This document shows positions 7,410 to 16,391 of a stretch of 64,000 nucleotides of DNA, one piece after another. The position numbers were made by a program, and so were the translations under genes. The stretch spans positions 124,001 to 188,000 of the forward strand of contig NZ_JAETXX010000007.1 of assembly GCF_021764745.1 (NCBI RefSeq), read 5' to 3'. The notes under the pieces are model-generated. The model was given only the letters and a program-made list of their open reading frames with translations, was not told the DNA's origin and did no database searches. This DNA comes from Joostella atrarenae. GTDB taxonomy: Bacteria; Bacteroidota; Bacteroidia; Flavobacteriales; Flavobacteriaceae. Numbering within the stretch: position 1 is the stretch's first letter; every line of letters starts with the position of its first letter.

Positions 7410-8552
7410 TTACTTATTACCAGAACCTTGAACACCGAAAAGATCTATATATTTCTTAAATGAATACACTTCAACACGACTAACTCTATCAATATGACAG
7501 AGTATACCTAACTCTACTAAGGTTTTAATTATTGTATTGGCACGTTCTTCTGATACATTTATCAGCTCAACTACATCATTAACATCTATTACAGGATTTA
7601 AATAAAGAAAAGCTACAACCTTTTTAACCTCATCAGAACTTTCATCCAATTTATTTACAGCTCGATTTACTAATCTTTGCATCTGGAGTATCTTATTTAG
7701 ATTCCCCGCTCCATCTTTCGCCACCTCAGCAATTCCTTTTAAAAAGAATTTAAGCCACTGCTGTAAGTCATTATCCTTTCTTACTTTATTCAAGCTCCTA
7801 AAATACTCATCTTTATTCCTTTGCAAATAATCTGAAAAATATAATATAGGAAGCCTGATAAGTTTTTCATCCATTAAGTTTAGAACTATCAATAACCTTC
7901 CAATTTTACCATTACCATCAACAAAAGGATGTATTGTCTCAAATTGATAATGAATTAACGCCACCTTCAAAAGATCTGGTAACGCATTAGATTTATCATT
8001 TCCAAAAGCTAGAAGATCCTCCATTAAATAATCGATGGACTTATGTGTTGGAGGCACAAAGGAAGCATGTATTACCGAAGAACCTCCAATCCAATTCTGA
8101 GTTCGGCGATATTCTCCAGGCATAAACTCCTTCGCTTTGTTTTTACCCGAGAGCGTTTTATGAGCCTCCTTAATTAAGGATGCCTGAAGCGACTGATTTT
8201 TCAAACTATTTATAGACTTATTCGTTGCAGACACACAATCTCTTACAGCTTGCCAAGCCCCCTTTTTATCCTCAGCCAAGTCTTCTTTCTTCATAAAAGC
8301 CTCTTCTAAAGTGAGATAAGCTCCGTCTATATTACTAGACTGCACAACCTCTTTGAAAATATGCATATTGACAAACATATCCATATTCACATATTCTGAA
8401 AACATATCTAGTCTACCGACCTGCCTATCTGCTTTACTCAATAAGCTTAAAACTTCTCTATTATTAATAAGCCATTCTTTATTTATGAATGTGGGTTGAA
8501 AATTCACATAACGCCTATGAATTATATAACTTCCTGCTTTGTAATCATCCAT
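7410..8552 (-). CDS. Fic family protein AMP transferase
   Basis: Fic enzymes transfer AMP (or another nucleotide part) to a hydroxyl side chain of a target protein. The catalytic loop is HPFVDGNGKIGR at residues 208-219. Upstream are the class II inhibitory motif position SSNIDG (residues 72-77), which here has Asp where most members have Glu, and the GEYRRTQNWIGG segment (about 146-157) typical of Fic-DOC proteins. The C-terminal part (about 300-360) is a winged-HTH-like domain (NPVIDVNDVVELINVSEERA). It stands alone between the NarL-type regulator and tRNA-Asp. No antitoxin partner is next to it, in agreement with an internal inhibitory helix. Confidence 0.92.
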   Translation of the reverse strand: MDDYKAGSYIIHRRYVNFQPTFINKEWLINNREVLSLLSKADRQVGRLDMFSEYVNMDMFVNMHIFKEVVQSSNIDGAYLTLEEAFMKKEDLAEDKKGAWQAVRDCVSATNKSINSLKNQSLQASLIKEAHKTLSGKNKAKEFMPGEYRRTQNWIGGSSVIHASFVPPTHKSIDYLMEDLLAFGNDKSNALPDLLKVALIHYQFETIHPFVDGNGKIGRLLIVLNLMDEKLIRLPILYFSDYLQRNKDEYFRSLNKVRKDNDLQQWLKFFLKGIAEVAKDGAGNLNKILQMQRLVNRAVNKLDESSDEVKKVVAFLYLNPVIDVNDVVELINVSEERANTIIKTLVELGILCHIDRVSRVEVYSFKKYIDLFGVQGSGNK

Positions 8553-8716
8553 AACATATATATTAAAATCAATTTATAACGAAGTTAAGGGAAACATATA
8601 AAGCTACATTAAAAATAAAAAACTAGACACTGTAGCCAATATTATTAACAAAAAAACAACACTACATCAATTAGGAAAACAAAAAAGGAAGACGAAGAAA
8701 AGTATATAAAAACAAA

Positions 8717-8743
8717 AAAGCTCCAATTTTCATTGAAGCTTTA
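8717..8743 (-). terminator. Terminator of tRNA-Asp (first copy)
   Basis: On the minus strand AAAGCTTCAAT, a GAAA loop, ATTGGAGCTTT and six Us. The same hairpin with one or two changes follows the truncated tRNA copy at 9014-9040. Confidence 0.8.
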
Positions 8744-8749
8744 CTTTTG

Positions 8750-8823
8750 CGGTCTGGACGGGATTCGAACCCGCGACCCCATGCGTGACAGGCATGTATT
8801 CTAACCAGCTGAACTACCAGACC
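8750..8823 (-). tRNA. tRNA-Asp (anticodon GTC), first copy
   Basis: The minus strand reads as a complete cloverleaf: acceptor GGTCTGG / CCAGACC, D-arm AGTTCAGCTGGTTAGAA, anticodon loop CTGTCAC with anticodon GTC, T-arm GCGGGTTCGAATCCCGT. CCA is not encoded. A promoter lies 17 nt upstream and a terminator just downstream. Confidence 0.95.
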
Positions 8824-8839
8824 TTTTTTAATGCGAGTG

Positions 8840-8870
8840 CAAATATACACTCTATTATTTATTATGCAAA
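8840..8870 (-). promoter_or_regulatory. Bacteroidota promoter of tRNA-Asp (first copy)
   Basis: On the minus strand TTTG (8867-8870) is followed after 19 nt by TATATTTG (8840-8847), matching the Bacteroidota consensus TTTG-N19-TAnnTTTG, close upstream of the tRNA 5' end. Confidence 0.75.
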
Positions 8871-8897
8871 CCTTTTCTTTTAAATAATAGTAGAAAC

Positions 8898-8938
8898 AAA
8901 AAAAGCCTTCAACAGCTCGAAAAAATCGAGAGGAAAGC
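8898..8938 (-). terminator. Probable leftward terminator between tRNA copies
   Basis: On the minus strand a stem GCTTTC / GAAGGC (8933-8938 with 8905-8910, one G-U pair) and inner CTCGA / TCGAG stem are followed by seven Us. No gene is seen just upstream, so it may belong to a lost tRNA or RNA gene. Confidence 0.45.
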
Positions 8939-9013
8939 CTTTCATTGGTTTAACTACTAAACCTCCGATAATATTCTCATATCATCGAACAACACAACTA
9001 TTTTTATGCGAAA

Positions 9014-9040
9014 AAAGCTCCAATTCTCATTGAAGCTTTT
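9014..9040 (-). terminator. Terminator following the truncated tRNA-Asp
   Basis: Near-identical to the terminator of the first tRNA-Asp (AAAGCTTCAAT ... ATTGGAGCTTTTTT on the minus strand). It shows that the 3' fragment at 9050-9071 was once a full tRNA-Asp gene. Confidence 0.7.
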
Positions 9041-9049
9041 TGCTTTTCG

Positions 9050-9071
9050 CGGTCTGGACGGGATTCGAACC
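9050..9071 (-). repeat. tRNA-Asp 3' fragment, putative left attachment site of the PUL island
   Basis: The 22 nt from the T-loop to the discriminator base are identical to the 3' end of tRNA-Asp (TTCGAATCCCGTCCAGACCG on the minus strand, plus two bases), then identity stops abruptly. A complete tRNA-Asp lies about 19 kb to the right at 28247-28320. This is the usual mark of an island integrated into a tRNA 3' end. Confidence 0.75.
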
Positions 9072-9495
9072 TTACTTCTTTAGACCTTATAGAATAAGGC
9101 CCTATTAACTTGTCACTAATCGTGTTGACGATTCGTGAACTCATATATGATCTAAAAAATGTCAAAATAACTTCGGTGCAAATGTATAATTATTGTTGTT
9201 ACCAATCAAGACAAAAATTGATTATTTATTTGGTCGGATTTTTGAAGTTTTGGAAGGTCAATTTTCTAAATGAAGTTAAACCTTTTTATTCTGATTTTCC
9301 AATTTTAAATAGTACTCTCTATAAGAACTAGTCAAACTTTCAAAAACAAAATAAAATGGAACTACAAAGTATTGCAAAGTATGGAAGGATAGATTTTAGA
9401 TTTGGATATTATAAGCATGTGTGGTCTAAATCCTCTCTAGGTTAATATAGACACTAATTACATATTTACTGAGATAGAGTTTGTCTTTTAAAGAA
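9072..9495. other. Island left end, no credible gene
   Basis: Holds an imperfect dyad (9111-9140), a hairpin ACCTTAT/ATAAGGC (about 9084-9102), an orphan leftward promoter-like site (9179-9210) and AT-rich sequence. A 73-codon frame at 9110-9331 has no protein-like features. Confidence 0.6.
9179..9210 (-). promoter_or_regulatory. Orphan tRNA-type promoter at the island left end
   Basis: On the minus strand CTTG (9207-9210), a 20-nt spacer and TACATTTGCACCG (core 9179-9186) resemble the promoters of the two intact tRNA-Asp genes (TATATTTGCACTCGC). It points left towards the tRNA fragment, but no intact RNA gene follows. Confidence 0.45.
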
Positions 9496-10530
9496 TTATT
9501 CATGAAAATTTCCAGCCAAACCAATGAGCCCAACCGAAATGAACATTAAAACCAAACCTATCCCTAACAGTATTTTAGCCTTCATTCCCACTCCTTTCCA
9601 TTCTTTTAAATAGAGTCCCCAAAATAGACTGAATATGATGATGAAAGTCATATGCAGGGTCCATGATGCATAGTCCAATTCTCCCATAAGACTTCCTCCC
9701 ATTCCGTAAAAAAAGAATTGAAGGTACCAAATAATACCGGCTGAAGAGCTTAAAAGGTAATTAACCCTCAAGGAAGACCCTTCTTTTTTAACAGTGTATT
9801 CCTTATAGCTTTTATTTTTAAAATTTAGAATCAAACACCATACAAAATTAGTAATAAAACCTCCCCAAAGTACAACTACCAAAACTGCGTTGTTTTGCCA
9901 TAGTTCAGGAACACCATTTGCCACCGCAATAGCCGCTATAGGTTTTCCGGCCGCGAGGGCAAAAGACATGCAAGCACTTAAAAGACCGGAAAAGAAAGCT
10001 ACAAACAATCCTTTTCTATGGTTAAAGTCCCTGTTTCCTTTATGTGCTCCCTGATTTTGTTCTTTTTCTTTTCCCGCAATGCCATAGACCACAATCCCGA
10101 ATAGACAAACTAATACACCAGACAATACCATTTGACCCGATGATGAATGGATTATGGCTCCAATACTACCGTCAAAAATCATTGGAGTTAAAGTACCAAA
10201 GGTAGCTGTAAAGCCCAAAACAACGGCGTAGCCAATAGAGATTCCCAAATATCGCATACTCAAACCAAAGGTCAGTCCTCCTAATCCCCAAAGCAGCCCA
10301 AAAAAAAATGTAAGTACCAATACTTTTGCTGGAGCTTGAAAAATGATATCCATTAAATTAGGGATAAATAAATAACCCATAACTAATGGCATAATAAGCC
10401 ATGCAGCAACTCCACTTACTAACCAATAGCTTTCCCAAGACCAGTTCTTCACCTGTTTAAAGGGAACATAAAAACTGGCTGCAGCTACACCACCAATTGC
10501 GTGATAAAAAATACCAGAAGGAAAAGGCAT
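9496..10530 (-). CDS. rhaT: L-rhamnose/proton symporter RhaT
   Basis: An inner-membrane symporter of the drug/metabolite superfamily that imports L-rhamnose (and related deoxysugars) with protons. The length (344) equals that of E. coli RhaT and the conserved blocks agree: FYHAIGGVAAASFYVPFKQV with VKNWSWESYW at the N-terminus, LTFGLSMRYLGISIGYAVVL near 85-105, SAGIIWYLQFFFYGMG near 265-280 and LHMTFIIIFSLFWGLYLKEW near the C-terminus. About ten membrane segments are visible. It is the second gene of a leftward pair with the isomerase (72-nt gap), both divergent from the AraC regulator. It indicates that the island's glycan releases rhamnose. Confidence 0.9.
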   Translation of the reverse strand: MPFPSGIFYHAIGGVAAASFYVPFKQVKNWSWESYWLVSGVAAWLIMPLVMGYLFIPNLMDIIFQAPAKVLVLTFFFGLLWGLGGLTFGLSMRYLGISIGYAVVLGFTATFGTLTPMIFDGSIGAIIHSSSGQMVLSGVLVCLFGIVVYGIAGKEKEQNQGAHKGNRDFNHRKGLFVAFFSGLLSACMSFALAAGKPIAAIAVANGVPELWQNNAVLVVVLWGGFITNFVWCLILNFKNKSYKEYTVKKEGSSLRVNYLLSSSAGIIWYLQFFFYGMGGSLMGELDYASWTLHMTFIIIFSLFWGLYLKEWKGVGMKAKILLGIGLVLMFISVGLIGLAGNFHE

Positions 10531-10602
10531 ATTGAATTTTTTTAATTACTAACTATTAAACATCGTAGATCGACATTTAAATATTCTAGAGAGGTTGAAA
10601 TA

Positions 10603-12030
10603 TTAACAGACCTGTACAACTTCAATATTGAGAAGCTGACCTAACTTTTCGATTTTTGAAGTTATATCCCCAGTACCGATTGCGCAATGATGTGCCGGAC
10701 CATAACTGTTCCAAGTTTCCATAAACTCTATTGCACTTATAGGGAACTTATAACGGCTATTGGTATTTCCTATTTCCAAAATAGGACCAGAAACAGATTC
10801 CGCACTGGCAGTGAGCAACATTAATTTCGCATTTGGCTTTTGAACCACCGAAAGAAGGGTTACAGGTCCATTTTTAACTGACATTTCAACACTTAGACCC
10901 CTGCTAACTTTCCCATGGTAAACCTCCAGCGGCTTTACACTTACTTTGCCTTCAGAAATACGAATATGGCCTGGCCCGTCGTGTCCCATTAAAACAACAT
11001 CATCTACATGATCCATTCCGTAATATTCAGTAAAAGAACCTACCACGCCAAAAGTATCCAGAACCTTCATAGCCTGTACATTTTTAACCTCGTATTCCCC
11101 AGCTACAGGCACATTATTTCCACTTAATATAGAATTACCCAAAATAATTGATGCTATAGTTTCTTCATTTTCCGTGCCGGTGCCTTTATGATAATAAGCA
11201 ATTGAGCCTAGTTTATAATCATGCACAATTTGTTCCAAAGCCAAAGATGTCTTTGCTGCACTAACCAAATCCTCATGCCGGCAATCCTTCTGAACATCGA
11301 AAGTTGATTTAAACAATATAATTCGTTCAGCAATAGCTTCTTCAGAAATAAATCTACGAATTTGAGTGATTAAATCAACTTCCAATATTTCAAAATGACC
11401 TCCAAACTGTATTAGTTGCTGTGTAAGATCAGTATAAATATCAAGCATCCCACCATAATAGTTACCAAATAATCCTAACCTATTATTAGACATGATAAAT
11501 TTGACATGCGCAGCCTCAACCCATTCAGAGATTTCCTTACGCACATGATCGGAATCCCCTTTAAGAACACCTGTAATTTGGGCATACTGAAAACCAGCTC
11601 TTTTAATAACACTTATCATTTCAGGCACTGGACAGGCAGCACAATGTGCAAGCCATTCACCGGTCATTTTTGTTCTATCATTTAACTGATTAAAAGATTT
11701 ATAATCAATTTGAGAAAGCGGCGAAAGATTTAAGAGAACAACTGGCACAGGACATTTTTGAAGCACAGTCAAAACTGTAGATGATAGTGCATAAGTAGTA
11801 ACATGTATAAATAGGAGATCTACTTCCATCTGCCGAAAACGTCTTCCGGCTTCAACCGCTTTCTCATAATTATCGACCATGCCAAGATTGTGCAAATTGA
11901 TTTTGGGACTCTCAATCATTTCTTCTACAATCCCCATATAACCATTTAATCGATCGAGCAATCCATCAAATTGATCCCAATAAGTGTCTAGTCCTACCCC
12001 AAAAAGTCCTACTGATAATTTTTGTGCCAT
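10603..12030 (-). CDS. L-arabinose/L-fucose isomerase family protein
   Basis: Cytoplasmic aldose-ketose isomerase with the AraA fold. The residues that bind metal and catalyse in E. coli AraA have counterparts: Glu in VPVAGEYE, Glu in SFTEYYGM, His in LMGHDGPGH and His in GPAHHCA near the C-terminus. Overall sequence is distant from classical AraA, and 475 residues is close to its usual size. Next to rhaT it most likely converts the imported sugar (rhamnose, fucose or arabinose) to its ketose; which one cannot be read from sequence. First gene of the pair with rhaT, divergent from the AraC regulator with an 86-bp shared promoter region. Confidence 0.8.
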   Translation of the reverse strand: MAQKLSVGLFGVGLDTYWDQFDGLLDRLNGYMGIVEEMIESPKINLHNLGMVDNYEKAVEAGRRFRQMEVDLLFIHVTTYALSSTVLTVLQKCPVPVVLLNLSPLSQIDYKSFNQLNDRTKMTGEWLAHCAACPVPEMISVIKRAGFQYAQITGVLKGDSDHVRKEISEWVEAAHVKFIMSNNRLGLFGNYYGGMLDIYTDLTQQLIQFGGHFEILEVDLITQIRRFISEEAIAERIILFKSTFDVQKDCRHEDLVSAAKTSLALEQIVHDYKLGSIAYYHKGTGTENEETIASIILGNSILSGNNVPVAGEYEVKNVQAMKVLDTFGVVGSFTEYYGMDHVDDVVLMGHDGPGHIRISEGKVSVKPLEVYHGKVSRGLSVEMSVKNGPVTLLSVVQKPNAKLMLLTASAESVSGPILEIGNTNSRYKFPISAIEFMETWNSYGPAHHCAIGTGDITSKIEKLGQLLNIEVVQVC

Positions 12031-12116
12031 GGTTTATTCATTACTGTTTTTTCAAAACTACTGGACATTTAACTCATATAAAATATGTAAATTGACAATT
12101 TCTTGCACAATTTGAT

Positions 12117-13010
12117 ATGAAATCTAAGTTTTACAGGGAATATGTTTCCATTCAACCCAATTGGTTCAAATGGGGTTTACACATCAAAAACGCGGGGCAC
12201 ACTCATGTGCCACCATATGCTACCTATCCGGATATGGAGCATCCCACAGAATACTATTTTGAATGGGAGGAGGGGAGGAAATTATCTGAATACCAATTAA
12301 TCTTAATCACATCAGGATCAGGATATTATGAGTCTGAATCCTGCTCCTGCACCAAGGTTATGGAAGGCTCTATCATTCTGCTGTTTAAAGGGGAGTGGCA
12401 CCGCTACAGACCAGACAAGAGTACTGGGTGGAAAGAATACTGGGTCGGTTTTGATGGAGATCTAGCGCAGTTGATAATGGAGCGATCTTTATTGAAGCAG
12501 ACAAATCCAGTAATTAAAATTAATGACCTTAAAAGTATCATGAATGCCATGCTTAAAATTTTTGATTGGTTAGAATCTCAAAAACTTTATGGAAGTAACT
12601 TGATCCCTAGTCAAATTATGGTTATCCTGGCTCAATTGGAAAACGATAGCGTATCTGGAAAATATGAAAATTCGCTTGAGATGGAAATCATTCAAAAGAT
12701 ACAGCTTTCAATACTGGATAACTTCACTGGAGCGATAGATTTCGAAAAGTTGTCTCAAACCCACAATATTAGTTATTCCTGGATGCGTAAAAAATTCAGG
12801 GAGATTATCGGAATGCCTCCTCACAGCTATCTCCTACAACTCCGTATTCAAAAAGCTAGGGATCTTCTTATCTTTTCAAATCATCCTATTAAACAAATTG
12901 CCATAGAATGTGGATTTTCTTCTGCATATTATTTTTCAAGATATTTCAAACTACATTGCTCGTATTCTCCATCACAATACCGTAAAAAAAACGTATTGGG
13001 TAAAGAGTGA
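12117..13010 (+). CDS. AraC family transcriptional regulator
   Basis: An N-terminal cupin-like sugar-binding domain (about residues 20-160, with IILLFKGEWHRYRPDKSTGW) is followed by the AraC double-HTH domain (about 190-295). The second HTH has the family signature IKQIAIECGFSSAYYFSRYF and SPSQYR. It stands divergent to the isomerase-rhaT pair and upstream of the GH43 gene, as expected for the local activator responding to a monosaccharide. No hybrid two-component sensor or anti-sigma pair is present, so it is the only visible PUL regulator. Confidence 0.9.
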   Translation: MKSKFYREYVSIQPNWFKWGLHIKNAGHTHVPPYATYPDMEHPTEYYFEWEEGRKLSEYQLILITSGSGYYESESCSCTKVMEGSIILLFKGEWHRYRPDKSTGWKEYWVGFDGDLAQLIMERSLLKQTNPVIKINDLKSIMNAMLKIFDWLESQKLYGSNLIPSQIMVILAQLENDSVSGKYENSLEMEIIQKIQLSILDNFTGAIDFEKLSQTHNISYSWMRKKFREIIGMPPHSYLLQLRIQKARDLLIFSNHPIKQIAIECGFSSAYYFSRYFKLHCSYSPSQYRKKNVLGKE

Positions 13011-13296
13011 ATTTAATTTTAAATCATCCAGATATAACTATGAAAAATCCATCTCAATCAAATTCATCTTAAACTAAAAAAATTGCGAATGCCATCCTTA
13101 AGTAAAGTGCTGATATATTTTTATAACAGATATTTGAACTCCTAAATCTAAAAATTAGACTATCAAGCACCTTTGCAGTATAGTACAGGATGGAAGAAAT
13201 TAAGCTATTTATATTTTAGCCAAATGCTTTTTAAGAAGATGTAAATCCCTTCTAAGCAACTTCAAATTTTTCAGTTTAATTTCAAAAATCTAATCG
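13011..13296. other. Leader region of the GH43 gene
   Basis: No gene is seen. It holds one copy of the PUL-wide motif CAGTATAGTACAGGATG at 13176-13192, about 105 bp upstream of the GH43 ATG. Confidence 0.6.
13176..13192 (+). promoter_or_regulatory. Candidate PUL operator (copy 1)
   Basis: CAGTATAGTACAGGATG matches the right arm of the GH2/susC intergenic inverted repeat (CAGCACAGTACAGGATA, 21939-21955) at 14 of 17 positions, including all of AGTACAGGAT. Confidence 0.5.
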
Positions 13297-14766
13297 ATGA
13301 AGAAAAAAATAAACTTAATGCTCCATTTAACACTAATAATGTTTTTAACAGGGTGCACCCAAAACGATTTAAAAGAAAAAGCTAAAAATAGTATTTCGAT
13401 TTCAAATGTAGAACCGCGAAAAACTATTGATGATAATATCGTTGACGCTCATGATGGGAGGATTATAAACTTTAATGATAAATTTTATTGGTACGGAACT
13501 TCTTACGGAAAAACTAATGGTTTTACCACAGCTAATAAATACATGTGTTACAGCTCGAAGGACTTGATAAATTGGGAAGAGCAGGGCGCCCTGATACCCA
13601 ATCAACCAGAAGGTGTTTATTACAGACCTCATGTTATTTATAATAAAAAAACTAAGAAATATGTGCTTTGGTATAATTGGTACCCAAAACTATGGAATGG
13701 AAAATTTGGGGTAGCTGTAAGCGATACACCGCAAGGTCCTTTTAAAATTATTAACGACGATGTACAAATGTCGCGATCCGAGGCAGGACTGGGTGATTTT
13801 GGACTTTTTGTAGATGGCGACGGCACCGCTTACATAAGCTACAACACCATAAATAATCACCAAGTTTCCATTGAAAAATTAGACGATAGCTATACAGGCT
13901 CTACTATGAAAAACGGTGGAATTATCGCCCAGCACATGGAAGCAGGTTCTCAATTTAAACACAACAATAAATACTACTTATTAACTGATTACACTTGCTG
14001 TTTCTGTAATTATGGCTCTGGTGCTAGGGTTTATGTAAGTAACAACCCACTTACTGGCTATACTTTTACAGGAAACATAAACCGTTATCCTGGCAAAAAA
14101 GCCTTAATGCTGAGCGATAGTGTTTCCAGAGGTACGCAATATGAAACGTTAGAAAAAAGACCTTCTGGCTACGATGGCATCGAACTTCAACTTGAAAAGC
14201 ATACCTCTGTAAACAAAATTGAAATAAGCCTGTTTACAGGAAACCGTCCCGAAAACTGCGGAAATGTTGAAAATCCTAGAGTTCATCCTGAAATCAACAT
14301 TCCTAAATTCAGTTTCTTTACTTGGCAATTTGATAGTTGGAAACCACTTAAGGCTGAACTTTCAAGCAAGGAATCTTCCGCACTTAACGAATCCATGCGT
14401 TTTACCGTAAATATTGAAGCAGACCGAATTAAGGTTGTTCCAAAGGATTCCACCGCAACTACAGCCCTTTACATTAACGAGATTACTTTATTCAATAACC
14501 AACAAAAACTTCCGTTTAACGGTTATATCTCCCATAAAAGTATTCCACAAAAACCAATTATTCCAGCGCAACAAACCTACGTAATGAAACTAAACACAAA
14601 TGCTGGGGAAAAATTTATTTGGATGGGCGATTTATGGGGTTCTGCTTCGGATAATATAAAAGGGCACGATTATCAATACTGGAGCGCTCCTTTGAATTTT
14701 AAAGAAGATGGCACCATTTATCCATTGCAATGGACGGATTCATGGGATTACCAACCTAATAAGTAG
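13297..14766 (+). CDS. GH43-like glycoside hydrolase, lipoprotein
   Basis: A cell-surface or periplasmic lipoprotein (lipobox LTGC, Cys20) with a five-bladed beta-propeller of the GH43 type, which usually cleaves arabinose, xylose or galactose side chains with inversion. The catalytic trio can be placed: Asp in NIVDAHDG (residue 50 or 53), Asp167 in LGDFGLFVDGDGTAYISY and the general acid Glu215 in HMEAGSQF. The C-terminal 200 residues are a beta-sandwich (IELQLEKHTSVNKIEISLFT). A Cys-rich patch TDYTCCFCNYG is unusual. It is the only enzyme on the plus strand of the PUL, preceded by its own motif copy. Substrate not determinable. Confidence 0.8.
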   Translation: MKKKINLMLHLTLIMFLTGCTQNDLKEKAKNSISISNVEPRKTIDDNIVDAHDGRIINFNDKFYWYGTSYGKTNGFTTANKYMCYSSKDLINWEEQGALIPNQPEGVYYRPHVIYNKKTKKYVLWYNWYPKLWNGKFGVAVSDTPQGPFKIINDDVQMSRSEAGLGDFGLFVDGDGTAYISYNTINNHQVSIEKLDDSYTGSTMKNGGIIAQHMEAGSQFKHNNKYYLLTDYTCCFCNYGSGARVYVSNNPLTGYTFTGNINRYPGKKALMLSDSVSRGTQYETLEKRPSGYDGIELQLEKHTSVNKIEISLFTGNRPENCGNVENPRVHPEINIPKFSFFTWQFDSWKPLKAELSSKESSALNESMRFTVNIEADRIKVVPKDSTATTALYINEITLFNNQQKLPFNGYISHKSIPQKPIIPAQQTYVMKLNTNAGEKFIWMGDLWGSASDNIKGHDYQYWSAPLNFKEDGTIYPLQWTDSWDYQPNK

Positions 14767-14891
14767 ATCTTTCAACGTATTTGTTTTTTGGCCTGCAATA
14801 TGCTTTAAATGTATGGCAATTCCCGTTCGGTGTATTGCAAGGCCCGCTCATTGCACTGCATAAACTGTTAAATTTTCTTCTCTACAGCAAT

Positions 14892-14922
14892 AAAAAAACC
14901 CCGTGGCTGTTGCCAACGGGGT
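14892..14922 (-). terminator. Terminator of the GH2-GH78-sulfatase operon
   Basis: On the minus strand ACCCCGT paired with ACGGGGT (14916-14922 with 14898-14904), an inner GGC/GCC pairing, then seven Us. It lies 25 nt past the sulfatase stop. Confidence 0.9.
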
Positions 14923-14946
14923 ATAACAATATTTTATTATTAGAAA

Positions 14947-16386
14947 CTACTCTGCCGAAGGATTGTACTTTGTATTTGGCTTAGGAAACTTAGCACCTAG
15001 TCTTTTTAGTTCAGCTTGCATTTCATTATACATAGCTTCAGCCTTATCTCTATTCTCTTCGGAAAGATCTTTGGTTTCTCCTAAATCTTCTTCCAAATTA
15101 TACAGCTCAGATCTTTCTTCTTCATAAAAATAAACAAGCTTCCAATCCCCTTTTCTGTAGGCTGTCGCTGGCTTCCCATGTTGCGGACTGTAATGTGGTA
15201 AATGCCAAAGCAATCCTCGCTCGTTATTTTCTAGGTTAAAAATATCTATTCCTTCCGCAGGAAAATCAGTACAACCGGTTAATTTGGATAAGCTGTACAC
15301 CAAATCTTGTGCTACAACTGGCGTATTTATTTCTTTAGAAGTTAATTTATCAGGCCAAGAAACTATTAAAGGCTCTCTAATACCGCCTTCATATAGATAT
15401 CCTTTTCCGGCACGCAATGGTCCGTTATCTGTTGGTGGTGTGTGCTTGGCAAAAGCAGGTACTTCCCTTACTGAAAGTCCGCCGTTATCAGAAGTAAAAG
15501 CAATCAATGTTTTCTTATCCAAATTCTGCTCTTCAAGCATTTTAATAATTCTTCCCACGTTGATATCGATACTTTCCACCATAGCGGCATAATGAATGTT
15601 TGGAAGAATTGCTTCGGAAGTGTCCCCTCGTTTTTCAGTATACTTTTTCACCAAAGAATCTTTAGCCTCAATAGGCACATGCGGAGCATAGTAATTTAAA
15701 CTGATAAAAAACGCACTGTCTTTTTGTTTGTTAATATAATCAAGCACTTGATTGGTGAGCACATCTGTTAAATAATCTCCGTCATTGCTATTATTTTGCA
15801 ATGCAGGCTTCTCTCCCATTCTAAAAAATGGAAAAAAGAAAGAAGAAGGTAGTCCGTTGTAACTTCCCCCTACATTTACATCAAACCCTTGATGTTGAGG
15901 CTCAAATTTTCCACCACCAAGATGCCATTTCCCAAAAAAACCGGTGTTATAACCCTTTTCCTTCAATGCCTCTGCCAGCGTTTTATAATCTAAATCCAAT
16001 TGCTGACTTACAGGAGGTGTTTTTAACATCTGCTTTGGTCCGGCAGGTCTATTTCCATGAATATGCTCTGTAATATTCACCGTTATCGGGTGAAGTCCTG
16101 TCATTAAAGAAGCCCTAGAAGGACTACAAAGTGGTGCTGCAGCGTATGCATCAGTAAATTTTAATCCATTGGCAGCCAAACGGTCTAAGTTGGGTGTTTC
16201 AATGAAAGTATTTCCATAAGTCCCAAGATCGTGCCAACCCATATCATCAGCAACTATCATAATTATGTTAGGTTTACTTTCTTGAATTTCTTCAGTTGAA
16301 GATTCCCCTTTCGGAATTTCTTTACAGGAAAGAAGCATCAATGTTGCTGATAAATAATAAAAAATTGGATGTTTTAAGTAATTCAT
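14947..16386 (-). CDS. S1-family sulfatase, lipoprotein
   Basis: A type I sulfatase that removes sulfate esters from glycans. The formylglycine motif is CSPSR (Cys87-Arg91) in LCSPSRASLMTG, to be matured by an anaerobic or FGE-type enzyme encoded elsewhere. Metal-binding Asp47/Asp48 lie in IVADDMGWHD and the C-terminal metal site in AFTSDNGG. A lipobox (MLLSC, Cys21) anchors it to an outer or periplasmic membrane face. Length 479 is typical. It is the last gene of the leftward operon, 5 nt after GH78, with a terminator right behind. It shows that the substrate is sulfated, so of marine algal origin. Confidence 0.92.
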   Translation of the reverse strand: MNYLKHPIFYYLSATLMLLSCKEIPKGESSTEEIQESKPNIIMIVADDMGWHDLGTYGNTFIETPNLDRLAANGLKFTDAYAAAPLCSPSRASLMTGLHPITVNITEHIHGNRPAGPKQMLKTPPVSQQLDLDYKTLAEALKEKGYNTGFFGKWHLGGGKFEPQHQGFDVNVGGSYNGLPSSFFFPFFRMGEKPALQNNSNDGDYLTDVLTNQVLDYINKQKDSAFFISLNYYAPHVPIEAKDSLVKKYTEKRGDTSEAILPNIHYAAMVESIDINVGRIIKMLEEQNLDKKTLIAFTSDNGGLSVREVPAFAKHTPPTDNGPLRAGKGYLYEGGIREPLIVSWPDKLTSKEINTPVVAQDLVYSLSKLTGCTDFPAEGIDIFNLENNERGLLWHLPHYSPQHGKPATAYRKGDWKLVYFYEEERSELYNLEEDLGETKDLSEENRDKAEAMYNEMQAELKRLGAKFPKPNTKYNPSAE

Positions 16387-16391
16387 AGTAG

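Noticed and set aside
8905-9010. A further decayed tRNA gene between the two left tRNA-Asp copies
   Set aside because: A terminator-like hairpin is present, but no cloverleaf remnant can be drawn.
9110-9331. 73-codon plus-strand frame at the island left end
   Set aside because: No start signal, no protein-like pattern, and it overlaps the dyad and orphan promoter. Likely chance.
14781-14984. 67-codon plus-strand frame after GH43
   Set aside because: It runs through the operon terminator and into the sulfatase on the other strand; no homology pattern.
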